From Artemisia argyi (lineage: Eukaryota; Streptophyta; Magnoliopsida; Asterales; Asteraceae), in contig CM060686.1 of NCBI GenBank assembly GCA_030686995.1, positions 69,344,319-69,408,318 on the forward strand: 64,000 nt of DNA. The letters run 5' to 3'. This document shows, one piece after another, positions 20,482-33,298 of this stretch. The notes beneath the pieces are model-generated. The model had not been told where the DNA came from. It ran no database searches and saw only the letters and a list, made by a program, of their open reading frames with translations. Numbering within the stretch: position 1 is the first letter of the stretch; every line of letters begins with the position of its first letter. Position numbers and translations under genes: made by a program.

Positions 20482-23400
20482 TTCTGGATTTCAGTAGACT
20501 TTTCCAATCTTGATCATTTAGCTCCATAATTTGTCTAAAATCATCAACTTTCACCAATTGCTTGTTTTTACCTGAGAATTATTAAAGTAAACAATTAAGT
20601 ATCGATTCTCATACAAAACAATATAAAAAAAGTCAAATAAATAGGATAAATGATGCCAATAATATGTACTTATTTGATCTCATCAATATGCTAGGAAGAT
20701 CTTGATGGCTTCCATTCTAGCAGCAGGTGCAAAGGTTTCCTCATAATCAATACCTTCTTGTTGATTATATCTTTTTGAAACAAGTCTTGCCTTGTTTTTG
20801 ATGACTGTTCCACATTCATCAGTCTTGATTTGAAGACCCATTTCATTCATATGACATAAACACCCTGGGGGCAGTCAACAAGGGTCATGACTTTGTTTTT
20901 GTCAAATTGTTCCAACTCATCTCTCATGGCTTAAACCCAACTTTCATGTTTCAGGGCTTCTTTGACTTTCTTAGGCTCTATGTCTGAGAGAAAGTCAACA
21001 TAGAGACATACATTGGCTGAGGCTACCTTGAGTTTAGCAGCCATGCTTCTGGTAAGCATGCCTTCAGTAGGCTCACCAATGATATTTACAAGTTCAATTC
21101 TTTTGGACTTTGTCTAGCTATCTTGAGGTCTAAGATAGGAGTTAGAACTTGTAGAAGCCTGATTAGGTGGAGGAGTGGGTTCAATCACTAGAGCTTGAGG
21201 GGCAGATTTTGATGTTCAGTGGTCTCCATGTGAACAATTTGATTAGTGGGTTCCTGAACAATTGGTTCAGTGTGGGTAGTCTCATTGGAGACTTGTTGAG
21301 TTTCAATGAACTCACTAGTGGTTAGTTGAGGGATGTTGTGAGGGATGATGTAGATATGAGACATCTGCATCAGCTTGGTATTGAGTGGAGGGATTACTCT
21401 TAGGGTGGTATTCTTCCACTAAGGAATTTGAGAACCTGATAGCTTCAGTGCTTTCATCAACAATTATGTGATAGGTTTCATCAATTTGTTGTCTCCTTGT
21501 GTTGTACATCCTAAAGGCTTTGGACACAAGAGAGTATCCCAAGAAGTATCCATCATTAGCTTTGGCATCAAATTTTCCTAAGTGATCCTTGTGGTTATTA
21601 ATGAACACAAGACACCCAAACACATGAAAGTAGCTGACGTCAGGGACCCTTCCTTTGAATATCTCATAAGGGGTCTTATTGTGTCTTTTCACAATGATGG
21701 ACCTATTCTGAGTATAGCAAGCTGTTTCGACTGCCTTAGTCCAAAAGTGTTCTGAAAGAGCTGAGCCATTCAACATTGTTCTTTCAGCCTCAATGAGTGT
21801 CCTATTCTTCCTTTCAGCCACTCAATTCTGTTCAGGAGTGTAGGGAGAAGAGAAGTTCTGAGAAATCCCTTTCTCATCACAAAAGCACTCAAGGTCATGG
21901 TTTTTTAACTCAGTACCATTGTCAGTTCTGATCTGTTTAACTTTGACATCATTTTGATTTTCAATGTTTCTGACAAAGGACATGATTGTATCAGCTGCCT
22001 GACTCATTTTGGTCAGAAAGTAAACCCAAGTGTATCTTGACTATTCATCCACAATGACCAGAGTGTACTTCTTATGGTTAATTGATATTGGACTGACAAG
22101 TCCAAAGAGATCCATGTGAAGTAGGTAAAGGAAACTTTTGATGGAAAAGTATTGTTTTTCATTGAATGAAGCCCTGTGGTGTTTACCCTTTTCACAAGCT
22201 GAGCATGGCTTGTCTTTTGTAAACACCAGGGATGGAAGGCCAAGAACTTTATTCTGTTTGGCCAGGTTGTTGATAATTTTGAAATTGAGATGAGAGAGTC
22301 TTTTATGCCAAAGCCAGTTGATTGTTTCACTTGCCTTAGTGAAGAAACAATTCCCATTCTGAGTGAGGGATGACATGTCTAACTCATAGACATCATCCCT
22401 TCTGGGAGCAATCAACACAACTTCTTTGTTGTCATTAAAGATAGTTCATATCTTATCATCAAATTGAACTATGTATTTTGTATCACATAGTTGACTCACA
22501 CTGATAAGATTATACTTGAGACCATTAACATAAGAAATTCTCGTAAAAACGATACCATTGCAGTTTACTGAACCATAACCATCAGTAGGACATGATGAAT
22601 TACCACCAAATACAACTTTGGGTCCTGGTTCTTCAACATATTTGTGCATATAACTCTTCACACCAGTCATACTCCTTGAGCAACCACTGTCTAGATGCCA
22701 AACAGGATCCTTGGTATGTTTCTACACAAATAGTATATTGGGTTAGTTTTTCTTGTTTACCCACTTCCTGGTGGGCTTGGCTCTCATAGCCTTTTGAAAG
22801 CTATTGAGTCATGGTCTGAGGTAGAGTGTACTGAGCTTCCACAAGTTTTTCATTTGGAAGTTGATGAAGACTCAGTAGACTGAGAGGTGTTAGAAGCATT
22901 TCCTCTTCTGGCCTGAATAACCTTTTCATGTCCTGAATCATCATGGGAGGGATCTCCACATATGTTGCAGCATGGGTACATCATACAATCATCAGAAAGA
23001 TGATCATTGAACCCACAGTGGGGACATGGCAGGAAAGGCTTGGCCTTTAGTCTTTGTTTGGAAAGAGAGGCATACTGATGGCCTTATGTTTTCTAGTGTT
23101 TGTGTACATTCAGGGATGCAAGGTTAGATTTGTTATCAGAGGTCCTGTGGTCCTCTTGTTTGCATATCATACAAAACATAATTCTATAGCAACTATCAGT
23201 GGTGTGATTTGTATAGTTGCATAGTTCACATCTTTGTTGGGTTTGGATGAGGTTTTTGGTTTAGAGGAACTTGAGGAGGTTGGTAGTTGTTGTTTAGGTT
23301 TTGGCCCTGAAGTTTTTTAGTGGACTCAATCTTTTCACTCAACTTCCTGTCAAGTTCAGCTAACTGATCATATTTTGCATTGGTGCTGTCAGATTTTACT

Positions 23401-25370
23401 TCAGTGGAGACTAAAGGTATGTGATTTTCAATAAGTACAAAGGTAGGTCTCTTAAGGATAGTTCTCCCTAAACCTGATTTCTCCTTGTGAGAATGTGGTT
23501 GATAAACTGATGGAGTAAGGTCAGAACAAGGTGTAGCTCTCTGAAGTTGTTTCAGTGGTGGGAGTGGTGATTGGGAATCTGATTCAGACTCAGTGATGGG
23601 CTCAGTGTGACTGGGCTCATCAGTGACTCCAAGCATGTTTTTGATTGCCTGACTTTCAGGTTCCAAAATTTTCCCAGTGTTGAAGTTGGGCAAAGTGCTA
23701 TCATGATTGACTCTAGTGACCCAATCACTGGAATTTGTTTCCATATCTTCATTGAAAGTTATGCCAGAAGGAAGAAAGGCTATTTCACCATGACTCTCAC
23801 CAGATGTTTCAGTGAGTTGGTTCTCTCCTAGTACAGTTTTCTTTGTCCTAGGTGTAAAACTCACTTGTCAAAGACTCTGGGATTTTTCTGAGTCCAGCTA
23901 TGTATAACAGCCTTTTCTTTCTTAAGTTCTTCTTGAATAGCTTGATTTTGTTTTACTAATTCTGAATTTTGAATTTGAAGTGTGATGCTTTCAAGTTTTG
24001 TTTGTTTTAAAGCAATAAGTTCATCTCTGCACTGATTTAACTCAAAACTCAATTTATTATATTTTCAAAACAAGTTTAATATTTGCTCTTCAACATACTT
24101 AAGATCAACATTAATATAATCAAAGTAAGATTTCCAATCATAAGCATCATTAATAGAAAGTAAGATGTTTACCTTTCTCATGGTGATGCTCGCCCACTCT
24201 CCATTCCTTGCATGATTCTTTCCCACATCCAACTTGCTGTCTTCTGAAAGTACCATCAGGGCACTGACATGAATTTCTTCATCATCAGAAGACACTTCTT
24301 CCTTGTCCGAATCAAAGGTTTCTGCCACAAATCCTTTGTTTTTCTGCTGAGAAGGTTTGGGACCCTGAGTTGACTGAGAGATTGAGGAAGCTAAGTAAAG
24401 AAAAACAAGTTTGGCCTTGGCATTTCTATATTTAGCTTCAAATCCTTTTATGGAAAATTTTCAGACTTATTTTGAAAAGACTGACTAGACTGAAGCATTT
24501 TTGGTTGGAACTTGTTGGTTCCTAAGAAAGAGTTGTTTCCTGAGAATTTATAAGAGGGTTCAGAGGTGGTTTTTTAGAAACAGTCTTTTGCAAAATACCT
24601 TTTTTTTACCATAATTGAAACATTTAGAGTTGTCATTTGCTTTTGTATTTGAAAAAATTTTGTTTCTTTTAATAAACCGTTTTGAGTTTGTAAGAAGTGC
24701 CCTTTCATGAAATTCAATTTGTAAATCATTTAGGTACTCCTCACTGGTTCTTTCATCAACCTCATCATCAGATCCCTCTTGAAAATCCTGCATAACACCA
24801 CTGGAATAGAAAGCAGTAGATATGGGTGAAGAGGACAGGGTATTTTTGGACTCTTGAGCTTTCTTAGAGTCTGGGTATCTCCTAGAGATTAAGTTATCCT
24901 CATAGAGGAATTTTCCATAGATCTTAGGGAGCTCAAGATTTTGTAGATGATTTGCATTTCTCAGACCCTGAGAGAAGTTTAACCACTTCTCAGGGAGACT
25001 GTTCACAAAGCCAAGATTGATTTCATGCTTAGACAAGGTGACACCATCATTGGTCGGTTCATTAAGAAGGGTCTTATACCTAGTGTAGGTCTCTGAGAGA
25101 CTTTCAGAGTCTTTGGCCATGAAAGTATTGTACTCAAGTTTCAGGTCCATGATCCTGTTTTCCTTGGTATCTGAGGGACCTTCATAGCTATGAACTAGGT
25201 CGGTCCATGTCTGTTTGGCAGTTGGACAGTTGATGACTGACTCCGTTATATCGTCAAGAAGACATGATATAATGATGCTTTTTAGGCGTTGGTCTTGGTT
25301 GACCACCCGCCTCTCATCTGAGGTCCACTGGGCTTCAGGTTTGATTAAACCTTGGGCAGTTTTAGGGACA

Positions 25371-26788
25371 TGATATGTGGGAATCGCACCAGGCTTTACC
25401 TCTCGAGGGATCTCGAGAAGCTTACAACCCCCACCAGGCAGTGTACCTGATCGTTGTAGTATAGTATAGTGACAAGTACCGGGGGATTGATCGTTCAGCT
25501 AGGAATAGTGTCGCTAGGATTAGAAAACCTAATTACTAGTGCTAAAGATGATGGAAGATTATTTTTGTATTTTTATATTTTTTAGAAAGCAAGTTAAAAT
25601 CTCGGGTTTGAAGGGTTTGGGCGGAATTAGTTGCTAGTCAACTAACCCAATACTAAGAATGCAATCAAAAGTAAAATACTAAAAATGAAAATAAACTAAA
25701 TTAACTAAGGTTGTGAGCAATAAGTGGAGAAAATGTGTTTACTTAGATTTCACTACTCCCTAGACATCTTTTACACGTTAATTACTTGTTATAGTTACGT
25801 GGATGACGGATTGTATTCCTTAATACCATTCATGGGGTGGCGCACTTACTTCCCCAATCCTATGAGTGCCTACTTCACTCCTGTGTCGAGCCGTTAAAAA
25901 CTCCTAACATGGGATCATTAGAAATTACTCATGCAGTAAATACAACCAATAAAACCTAGTGCACATCGGTTCATGTTTCCTAAGACGTTCAAGCATGTTA
26001 CCAATTGGAGATCTGCCAGTTTTCTTAAGCCTAACATCGAAATCATTCATCCAATACAACCATAAACAAGTAATCAACACATAATTAACATCTAGGTTTC
26101 ATTAGATCTAAGCAAATGCAAGATAGATCTAGCCTAGCATGGTGGAATCAAGACAAGAACAAGATATAGAAAACCAACACATAGACATATTGATTGAATT
26201 AAAAGAATACTTATCTCAATTACACATGAAAGGGATCAAGGGCAAAGAGCCCTTGAAAAACCTGTAAAATTCGTCTTAAGTTTGGACCTAGGGTTTCTCC
26301 AAAACTTCTCCTTTTTAATGTGAAAATTAGAAAACTATATATAGGAAATAGGGTCTGACGGCGTCAAGACAATTCTTGTGACGCCGTCATCTCGCCGCCA
26401 AAATACTTCTCGGACTGCCTTGATCTACTTCTGACGCCGTCATGTGTTAGCATTTTCCAGGCCGTCATGCATTTTACTCTTGACGCCCTTCCTTGTGACG
26501 CCGTCAAATCTGTACTGGGTCGTCATGGAAAGTCATGGAAATTACTCTTGACGCCGTCAGAAATTCCTTCTTGACGCCGTCACCTACTGTTCCCAGCTTG
26601 GAAAATTGAGACTTTGCCGTTTTCTTCACTTTTATGCTCCAAAAACGTCCAAAATGCCTTCTTTTCTAGATTTCACTCCCGAAGTACCTAAAATCACAAA
26701 AGGAACGATTTAGGGCAATATTTGATCAAATAAATTCAATTCCGGGCTTAAATGACCCCCTAAAAGTGGTTCATTTTTCGCCTCATCA
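25371..26788 (-). mobile_element. Solo LTR of the Tat-2 family in Copia-1 gag
   Basis: 1418 bp, plus strand TGATATGTGGGAAT... to ...TTCGCCTCATCA, flanked by a perfect TSD GGACA (25366-25370 and 26789-26793). Clearly the same family as the LTRs at 31015 and 39056. Minus-strand TATA at about 26333-26343 and the TGACGSCGTCA array just upstream of it. Confidence 0.9.
26356..26582. promoter_or_regulatory. TGACGSCGTCA dyad array, solo Tat-2 LTR
   Basis: 11-bp dyads start at 26356 and 26379 (23 bp apart) and at 26549 and 26572 (23 bp apart), with further full or half copies at 26432, 26457, 26481, 26496 and 26515. The array begins about 13 bp upstream of the minus-strand TATA box. TGACG is a bZIP/TGA-factor half-site, so a promoter role is plausible but inferred. 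Confidence 0.75.
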
Positions 26789-27019
26789 GGACATATGGAC
26801 CATCAATAATGAGCTTAATGTAATAAGGTTCCATCCCAGTCAAGTAGCAAAGCATGCGCTTTTTCCACTTGTTGAATTTACCAACATCAAGTCTAGGTGC
26901 AGTAGCAGTGTAGCTTTCACCCTTTTTATCAACTAGTTGGGGTACATCAATGTCAGCCATGGTAGGATCTTGATTTTAAAAACTTTTGAGCACTCTATTG
27001 TTTTGAAATTGATACCACT

Positions 27020-27445
27020 TGTTGGTCCTTTATACATGGTTAATATTAACTACAAGTTCTACTAACCAAGCTCCATGGCTTAAACTAAGATACAATTGAT
27101 TAATTACTTAGAATAAATAAACGTAAAAGATAAGAGACAATATTTTTCAACGTTTAACTTTTTATTAGAAATTAATCAAAAAGAATTATACCCAAGTGTT
27201 TGCGGAATAACACTTGGGATTGAAACGACAAGTATGGTATGACTCCTCTCTAAACCCAAACTAAGTTTGAGTGACAACTAAAGGTCCTACTAAGCTATCT
27301 CAGGGAATGTGTTGTTCTTTAGAGGAGTAAAAGTAGTTTGTGAATGTCTAAGTATTAATTGCACAAACTTGTCAACTTTTACTCCTCTTTTGTGTTTCCT
27401 ATTTATACACAAGTATTTTCAACAGTAATGATAAAAAAAATAATA

Positions 27446-27479
<34 letters not shown>

Positions 27480-27703
27480 ATGCTAGTGAAGATAAAATAC
27501 CTACGTATTTTGTCTCTGTTACAATAGGCTATTTTGGGTATAAGACAATACGCCTTTCTCAGGGACAGTGATGACACCATCCTGATGTTTTGCCTTTCAG
27601 GGAAAGTTTGACTTCAGGTTGATAAGGACACCCACTTATCCTTTTAAACGTTTCCCGCTTTGTCCCTCCCATTCTTCAGTCTTCAATCCTTCAGTCATCA
27701 GTA
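27020..27703 (-). repeat. Copia-1 LTR, proximal part
   Basis: Plus strand begins TGTTGGTCCT beside a decayed PBS (TGGTATCA on the minus strand, 27010-27017). A TATA box (TGTGTATAAATAGG) lies near 27400. A poly-A run at 27440-27477 is a mutable tract. The LTR is interrupted at 27703 by the 20-kb Sirevirus and resumes at 47996. Confidence 0.75.
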
Positions 27704-28049
27704 TGTTAGGTTCCCATATTGATTTCATACAAACAAGAATGAGATAGATATAAGGATTTGGGTGATTAAAAGAATGAGAGAATAATGAGAGCAAGAGTTT
27801 CCTTAATATTTCAAATAACCAACCAAGTTTACAAGAGACCTAAGCATTCTATTTATAGGGAAGGAGCTAGGGCAACACTCCCTCTCCTTCCATTCATCAA
27901 TTCATATGGGCTTGGAGGCCCATGGGTTTCATAACTTAAGCCTAGTAAACTTAATACAAAATGTAAATGAAAGTAAATGATAAATAAGCAACCAAATATT
28001 ATTACAAATGACCGAGACTTGATAAAATAGTAAAACTTCGTTCCCAACA
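27704..28049 (-). repeat. Sirevirus 3' LTR, 346 bp
   Basis: Plus strand TGTTAGGTTCCC... to ...GTTCCCAACA. Minus-strand TATA, CCCTATAAATAG, at about 27850-27861. Just upstream in the sense direction is a short palindrome, ATGGGC / GCCCAT with a 6-bp loop (27906-27923). Nearly identical to 47645-47990. Confidence 0.9.
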
Positions 28050-31014
28050 ATCTCCCCCTAAGGGTCGGTCATCACGGTTGCTTGACGTCTTTGTCATTTC
28101 TTCATTTTTGACTTTCATAGCTTTAGACGTCTTTCAAAAATCATGAGATGAGAATCATTCATCGTTCTTTGTGCTTTGTTCATTGTTGTGGTGATAGTGA
28201 TCAAGTTATGAAGTTGTCTGCCTTTCGTCACTTCCACGTCTGTGGTCGTAGTCCGCCATTCCAACATGCCCATACATCTTTGAACTTTGACTAATACATG
28301 TACGTAGTTCCCTTTCTTTCACTTAGATCTTTAGTCTTTATACTCTGTAGATTCTTCCTTTTGGTGTAGAATCTTTCTTTGAACTTTGTGTTGCGTTGAT
28401 CTTTGAGGGAGCTTTTGATTACTTCAAGATGCATGTATGAGCATGTGGAATCTGTCGCCATGGAGATGATGTGTACCTGCAGGTAAACAGTTAGCAATAA
28501 AACATCCGGTACTTACAGATAAGGAATTAGAGATCGTCAACAGCATAGTGTGAAGACTCCTTCTAACCCTTATCAAGGTCGTTCCCATGTTAGATACTCC
28601 CGAGGGAGCTTACAAGACCTACTAAGTAGCTCAATGACTGGGTGAGTCGCTGGGGATCACTCCACGACTGTAGACCGCTAAAAAACCACCACAAACACTA
28701 AGCGTAACCCACAAGGAGTTACCGAAGTGACCTGCTGTCAGGGCTGTTTGATGTTGACCCTGGCAGGATTTCCGTTCAATCATTGAGAAATACTTATGTA
28801 AATTCTCTCATAAATGTTCTCGGCAGATTGCTAAGATCTGCGAAGGACTCAATAATTTACAGCTGGTGTCCATTGATGTAGATCACCAGTTGCAGAAATA
28901 CTAAGTGTTCCAAAGAGATCTTTGATGTATCTCATGGCTCTAGACTCGAAAAGTGCACACTTAGGTTTCCTATGCGGAGACTAGGGAGGGGTCTCCTGCT
29001 TCAATACCAACCATCTCTAAGAGATAAGTCGATAGATTACACCGGTTCCCCGTGAGAATGAAACAAGCTCTTTTAAGAGAACTTGAGTGGCTAGAAGGTT
29101 TAGTGCATTGCGTCATTGGGTCCATGACGACTTTATCTTCAATACCGGTGTTGCCTTAGCAACAAAAAGTAGCATACGAATTGAAACCGGTGTCTGCCCT
29201 AAGGTTGAACATATGGAGGGCTATTTCTTTTCACCCTTTTCTTTACTTTTCTTTTTAATTCTTCAACTCCTTCTTTCCCCTTTCATTCTTTTCTCCTTTT
29301 TTCATATCATACCTAAGGACTTCTAGTTCTAACTATTGGTGATGTCCTTGGGTAGATCCCTCTGGCTCTGGCGGATCATAGGAAAGTTTTTCCTATCTTA
29401 ATCACCTCATAACTCCATGATTATCCGACAGTAGCCAAGAAACCTCTTATTGAAAATCTCTCAAAGTGTTTGTGATTATCAAACATTTTGTTTAACACTT
29501 TGAGAGTTTTGTGTTTACTTTTAAAGGGCTCCCCCTTCACATGTGCTCATAAGTATTTTAATAAATTTGCACATGCGGGAAGAACAAGCACTTTTTGCAT
29601 TGATCCACTTTCAGTGAACGTGACCGATTCGAGACACGCTTACATCACTAGTTAGACTAGCTTGAAGTTATTACCCGGCCTGGTCAAATCCACAGAAAGT
29701 TTCTCGAAACGGTACATTTCTACTAAGACAAATCCTTTTCGAGACACGCTTACGTGGCTAGTTAAAGAGTTCCATTGTCAGTTTTTAGGTGACAACTAGC
29801 TCTAGTAACTAACTTGATGTTATTACCCGTCGAGGATAAGTCTTTTCGAGATTACTAACTTTTATGTTTCGTCAATTCTTGGGTAAATCTGAGTCTAGCT
29901 CGCATGAGATTTGACTTTTAAGCAACTTAGAACTTTCATATTTTAATCACATTCACTTTTTCTCCCCCTCAAAAATAGCATATAAGATGATATTTTTGAC
30001 AATCTTTTGATTAAAATATGCCTTTTGAGTCTTATGGGGAGAATTCAACAAGAACTTTTGATTTTAAGAACGATGATTTTGTTTCAAGTGCTCCCCCTCA
30101 ACAAGTGAATTCTTATTGAGGTGAAATACTTGTCTTTTGAGCAGAGTTATTAAAATCAGAAAATGTTTGATTAACTCTACTCAAAAGTAAGAAGCCTTCG
30201 CTCCTTATATAAGGATTGAGGCACTGATGCGTACCTCAGGGTCCTTTCTTTACAAGAACGGGTTGTACACTGTAATGTGTGCACAAGCCATAGTTTTAAT
30301 ACAAAATTTGTTTTCTTTTAACAAAATACTCCCCCTCAAATAATGAAGTTTATTCGAGAGATAGTCTTCTTGAGCAGAATATTGAATCGTATTTAAGAAA
30401 TACTTTTAGAAAATTAGTGAGATGATTCTGCTCAAGGTTTTAGAAAACATAATCAAGTATTATACAAAAAAGAATGTTTGAATATCAGATTAGACAACAA
30501 CCTTGACGACTGAAAACCTTAGTTTACCAAAATTTGAAATCCATTTGTAGGTTGTGTCAATCCGATTAAAAAAAATGAATTTCAACGAGGATTGAAAAAT
30601 CATTGTTTCATTTTGATATAACACTCGTTGAATTAACGGAAATTTAAAACTCTTTTACTTTTGAAAGTTGTTTGAGACCCGGAGTATCTCTTTTGAGTTT
30701 TAAAATCTGAAGAAGAAGATTTCCATCTAAAGTTGAACCACATGGGTTCTTTTTGAAGATTTGTTTTTGTGATGAATGGAAAACTTCCGGTATTTAGGAT
30801 GTTCAAATCAGAGTCATTCTTTTATTGTAGCCAAAGCATTCCAGATTTTGAAAATTCGAAAGGTTTTGAACGACTTTGCTTTGGTTTCCACTCTTGCTCT
30901 ACTGGTGTAAAACGAGAGTGTAGAGTTTGAAAAACTTGTTTCTCACCATTTTGAATCCTTTTAACAATTTTAGCCTTTTAACACATTAAACCCTTTGCCA
31001 TCAAAATATGTTCT
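28050..31014 (-). other. Sirevirus 3' noncoding region with multiple PPT-like motifs
   Basis: No gene seen in nearly 3 kb. On the sense (minus) strand, polypurine motifs GAGGGGGAG(A) or close variants occur at 28051-28060 (next to the LTR), 29529-29539, 29961-29970, 30091-30100 and 30328-30337. The stretch 28290-29460 is clearly related to 33880-35100 in the nested small Copia. Small ORFs here have no recognisable content. Confidence 0.7.
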
Positions 31015-32436
31015 TGATGCGTGGGAATTGCACCAGGCTTTACCTCTCGAGGGATCTCGAGAAGCTTACAACCCCCACCAGGCAGTGTACCTGATCGTGG
31101 TAGTATAGTATAGTGACAAGTACCGGAGGATTGATCGTTCAACTTAGGAATAGTGTCGCTAGGATTACAAAGCCTAACAACTAGGTCTAGAGGTGAGGGA
31201 TGATTCTTTTTGTATTTTTTATATTTTATAAAAGCAAATAAAAATCTCGATTTTTGGAAGAGTGGGCGGAATTAGTTGCTAGTCAACTAACCCAATTACT
31301 AAGATGCAATCAAAATAAAATAATAAAAATGAAAATAAACTAAATTAAACTAGTGGTGTGAGCAATATATGGGAGAATTGTGTTTACTTAGATTTCACTA
31401 CTCCCTAGATATCTTTTACAGGTTAATTACTTGTTACAGTTGCGTGGATGACGGATTGTATTCCTTAATACCATTCATGGGGTGGCGTACTTACTTCCCC
31501 AATCCTATAAGCTCCTACTTCACTCCTATGTCGAGACGGCTAAGAAGCTCCTAACATGGGATCACTAGAATTCGCTCATGCATTAAATACGATCATTAAA
31601 ACCTAGTACACATCGGTTCAAGTTTCTTAAGACGTTCAAGCAAGTTACACAATGGAGATCTGCCAGTTTTCTTAAGCCTAACATTGAAATCATTCATCCA
31701 TTACAACTATAAACAAGCAATCAACCTATAATCAACATCTAGGTTTCATTACATCTAAGCAAACACATGATAGATCTAGCCTAGCATGTTATAATCAAGA
31801 CAAACACAAGATATATTCAAACAACACATAGACATATTGAATAATTGAAAGAAGACTTATCTTAATTGAACATGAAAGGTTTCAAGGGGTGAAAACCCTT
31901 GAAAATACTGTTACAAACGACCTAAGGTTTATTAGGTTCGGCCCTTGTATTCTCCACACAAGTTCCTCTCCTTAATGAATGAAAAATAGAAAACTATATA
32001 TAGATTTTGTGAGGTGACGACGTCAAGACTAAATTTCTGACGCCGTCATCTCGCCGCCAATAAAGTTCTCGGACTGCCTAGATCTGGGTCTGACGCCGTC
32101 ATGTGAAATTCTGCTCCATGCCGTCACCAAAATAACTCTTGACGCCCTTCTTCTGACGCCGTCAAGTTTTCTCTGGGTCGTCATGCATTTTGCTCTTGAC
32201 GCCGTCATATTTTCCATCTTGACGCCGTCAGGTACTGTTCCCAGCATGGAAAATTAAGTCTTTGCCATTTTCTTCACTTTTATGCTCCAAAAACGTCCAA
32301 AATGCTTCCTTTTCTAGAATTCACTCCCAAAGTACCTAAAATCACAAAAGGAACGATTTAGGGTAATATTTGATCAAATAAATTCAATTCCGGGCTTAAA
32401 TGACGCCCTAAAAACGGTTCATTTTTCGCCTCATCA
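31015..32436 (-). repeat. Tat-2 3' LTR, 1422 bp
   Basis: Plus strand TGATGCGTGGGAATTG... to ...TTCGCCTCATCA. TATA (CTATATATAG) near 31994-32003 on the minus strand. The purine tract TAAGGGTATA abuts at 32437. Confidence 0.9.
32015..32230. promoter_or_regulatory. TGACGSCGTCA dyad array, Tat-2 3' LTR
   Basis: Starts at 32015/32038 and 32197/32220 (both exactly 23 bp), with intermediate full or partial copies at 32091, 32116, 32140, 32154 and 32173. It begins about 12 bp upstream of the TATA box in the sense direction. Confidence 0.8.
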
Positions 32437-32454
32437 TATACCCTTACACTTGAG

Positions 32455-32476
32455 ATTTGCTTGTCCTCAAGCAAAT
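32455..32476 (-). promoter_or_regulatory. RGGA hairpin before the terminal PPT (Tat-2)
   Basis: Minus strand: perfect 9-bp stem ATTTGCTTG / CAAGCAAAT, loop AGGA. About 12 nt later comes AAGTGTAAGGG and then the 3' LTR at 32436. Confidence 0.8.
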
Positions 32477-33298
32477 GCGCTTTTATTCTAGTCAAAATAC
32501 AAGTTAGGGGTCATTTAAACTAATATAAAAGTAATTACAACAAATAATCCTTCCACTAAAGACCAAAGACAAGCACGGAGGTCATACACTAGCACCTCAC
32601 AAATAGTGTTTAGATACTCACATCTCTCGGGTGTAATAAAGTAATATCACAATATGGAAATGGAAAACATCTCTCACTACCTGTCATAGCAAAATAGATT
32701 ACCATAGGCTTGGGAAAGGATCAAACCTCCACCACATGGCGTAAGCACCTAGGATAAACTATCAAAGAGGTCTTTTTAAAGGGTTGTAATGTTAGGTATA
32801 GGGGTATGAAATACACGGTTTTGTTGGATATAGGCAATCTTTACTGGTGGCGAGTTAATAATCTTGGTTAATTACATGTACACTATGGCGTTGCTAAGCC
32901 AAGACTAGACTCGACTTAAACTAATAAATAAAAAAATAACAAAAACATAAAATAAACATAGAATGAAACGGGATGGTAGTCCGTATGTTTTTCCTTTTCT
33001 TTTTCTATTTTTTTTTCTTTTTCTTGATTTTTTCGACTTTTTTTTTATTTTTTTATTTTTATTTTTTTTTTTATTTTTTTTTTTGCATACACTCTTACCC
33101 TACCATCCAAAATAATACATCATAGGGAATGAACATTCCCCTTACACTTGAATTTTTACATACTTTACAATAAACTAATCTAATGACTCGAATCAAGAAA
33201 ATCAAAACACTTGGAGTACTTTTAAGATTCACGCACATATGGGGGTAATAATGTAGGACCTTAAATCTATCAACTTTAACACAAATATAAGCACTAGA
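32477..33298 (-). other. Tat-2 3' noncoding region, outer part
   Basis: No gene. A T/C-rich low-complexity run spans about 32990-33085. At about 33123-33155 the minus strand reads AAGTGTAAGGGGAATG followed by CATTCCC: a purine tract overlapping a 7-bp palindrome, but without the RGGA loop. Confidence 0.55.

Larger units (their letters stand above)
14191..20685 (-). mobile_element. 'Tat-1': truncated Ty3/Gypsy Athila/Tat-like gag-protease element
   Basis: Minus-strand element with one LTR (18778-20685, holding a nested solo LTR), a PBS at 18754-18771 (TGGCGCC type), a noncoding leader, a decayed gag-protease region (15285-18139) and a 3' noncoding region with an internal purine tract. There is no reverse transcriptase, RNase H or integrase. 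The 3' LTR is missing: sequence left of the internal tract runs to about 14191 and then meets the LINE poly-A. The right edge meets Copia-1 reverse transcriptase at 20686. Sequence at about 14375-14410 (minus strand, 'GAGTATGCCGGT') matches the equivalent place in Tat-2 ('GAGTGTACCGGT', near 36910), which supports 14191-14575 being part of Tat-1. Confidence 0.75.
18778..20685 (-). repeat. Tat-1 5' LTR, with a nested solo LTR
   Basis: Plus strand TGATGCGTTGGG... to ...GATCTCATCA. Without the 478-bp nested LTR and its 5-bp duplication it is about 1425 bp, close to the 1401-1422 bp Tat-2 LTRs. A minus-strand TATA box, GCTATAAATACCCC, lies at about 19600-19613. Dyad pairs lie just upstream of it (higher coordinates). 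It abuts Copia-1 RT at 20686; the 5-bp TSD cannot be confirmed because the other end is lost. Confidence 0.8.
20686..26960 (-). pseudogene. 'Copia-1' gag-pol pseudogene, truncated in reverse transcriptase
   Basis: Minus-strand Ty1/Copia polyprotein. Order: gag N-terminus from ATG 26960, interrupted by a solo LTR at 25371-26788; UBN2-type gag from 25365 to 24560, with a decayed knuckle ('CFNYGKKKVF', Cys lost); a charged/coiled-coil region (24328-23226); a double zinc-finger stretch with 'CPHCGFNDHLSDDC' (about 23040-22990); protease active site 'LDSGCSRSMTG' (about 22700-22660); GAG-pre-integrase and integrase (22418-21315), with 'KRLSHLN', 'TDNGTE' and 'VAERKNRTL'; then the linker and the start of RT ('[16 protein letters not shown]'). 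It stops at 20686 where Tat-1 begins. Many in-frame stops are present (for example at 22013, 21822 and 22446). RT catalytic core and RNase H are absent from the window. Confidence 0.85.

Noticed and set aside
27429..27477. Poly-A run as a possible LINE or SINE 3' end
   Set aside because: It lies within a Copia LTR downstream of its TATA box and no LINE/SINE body precedes it; simple slippage is enough. The same holds for the run at 47311-47355.
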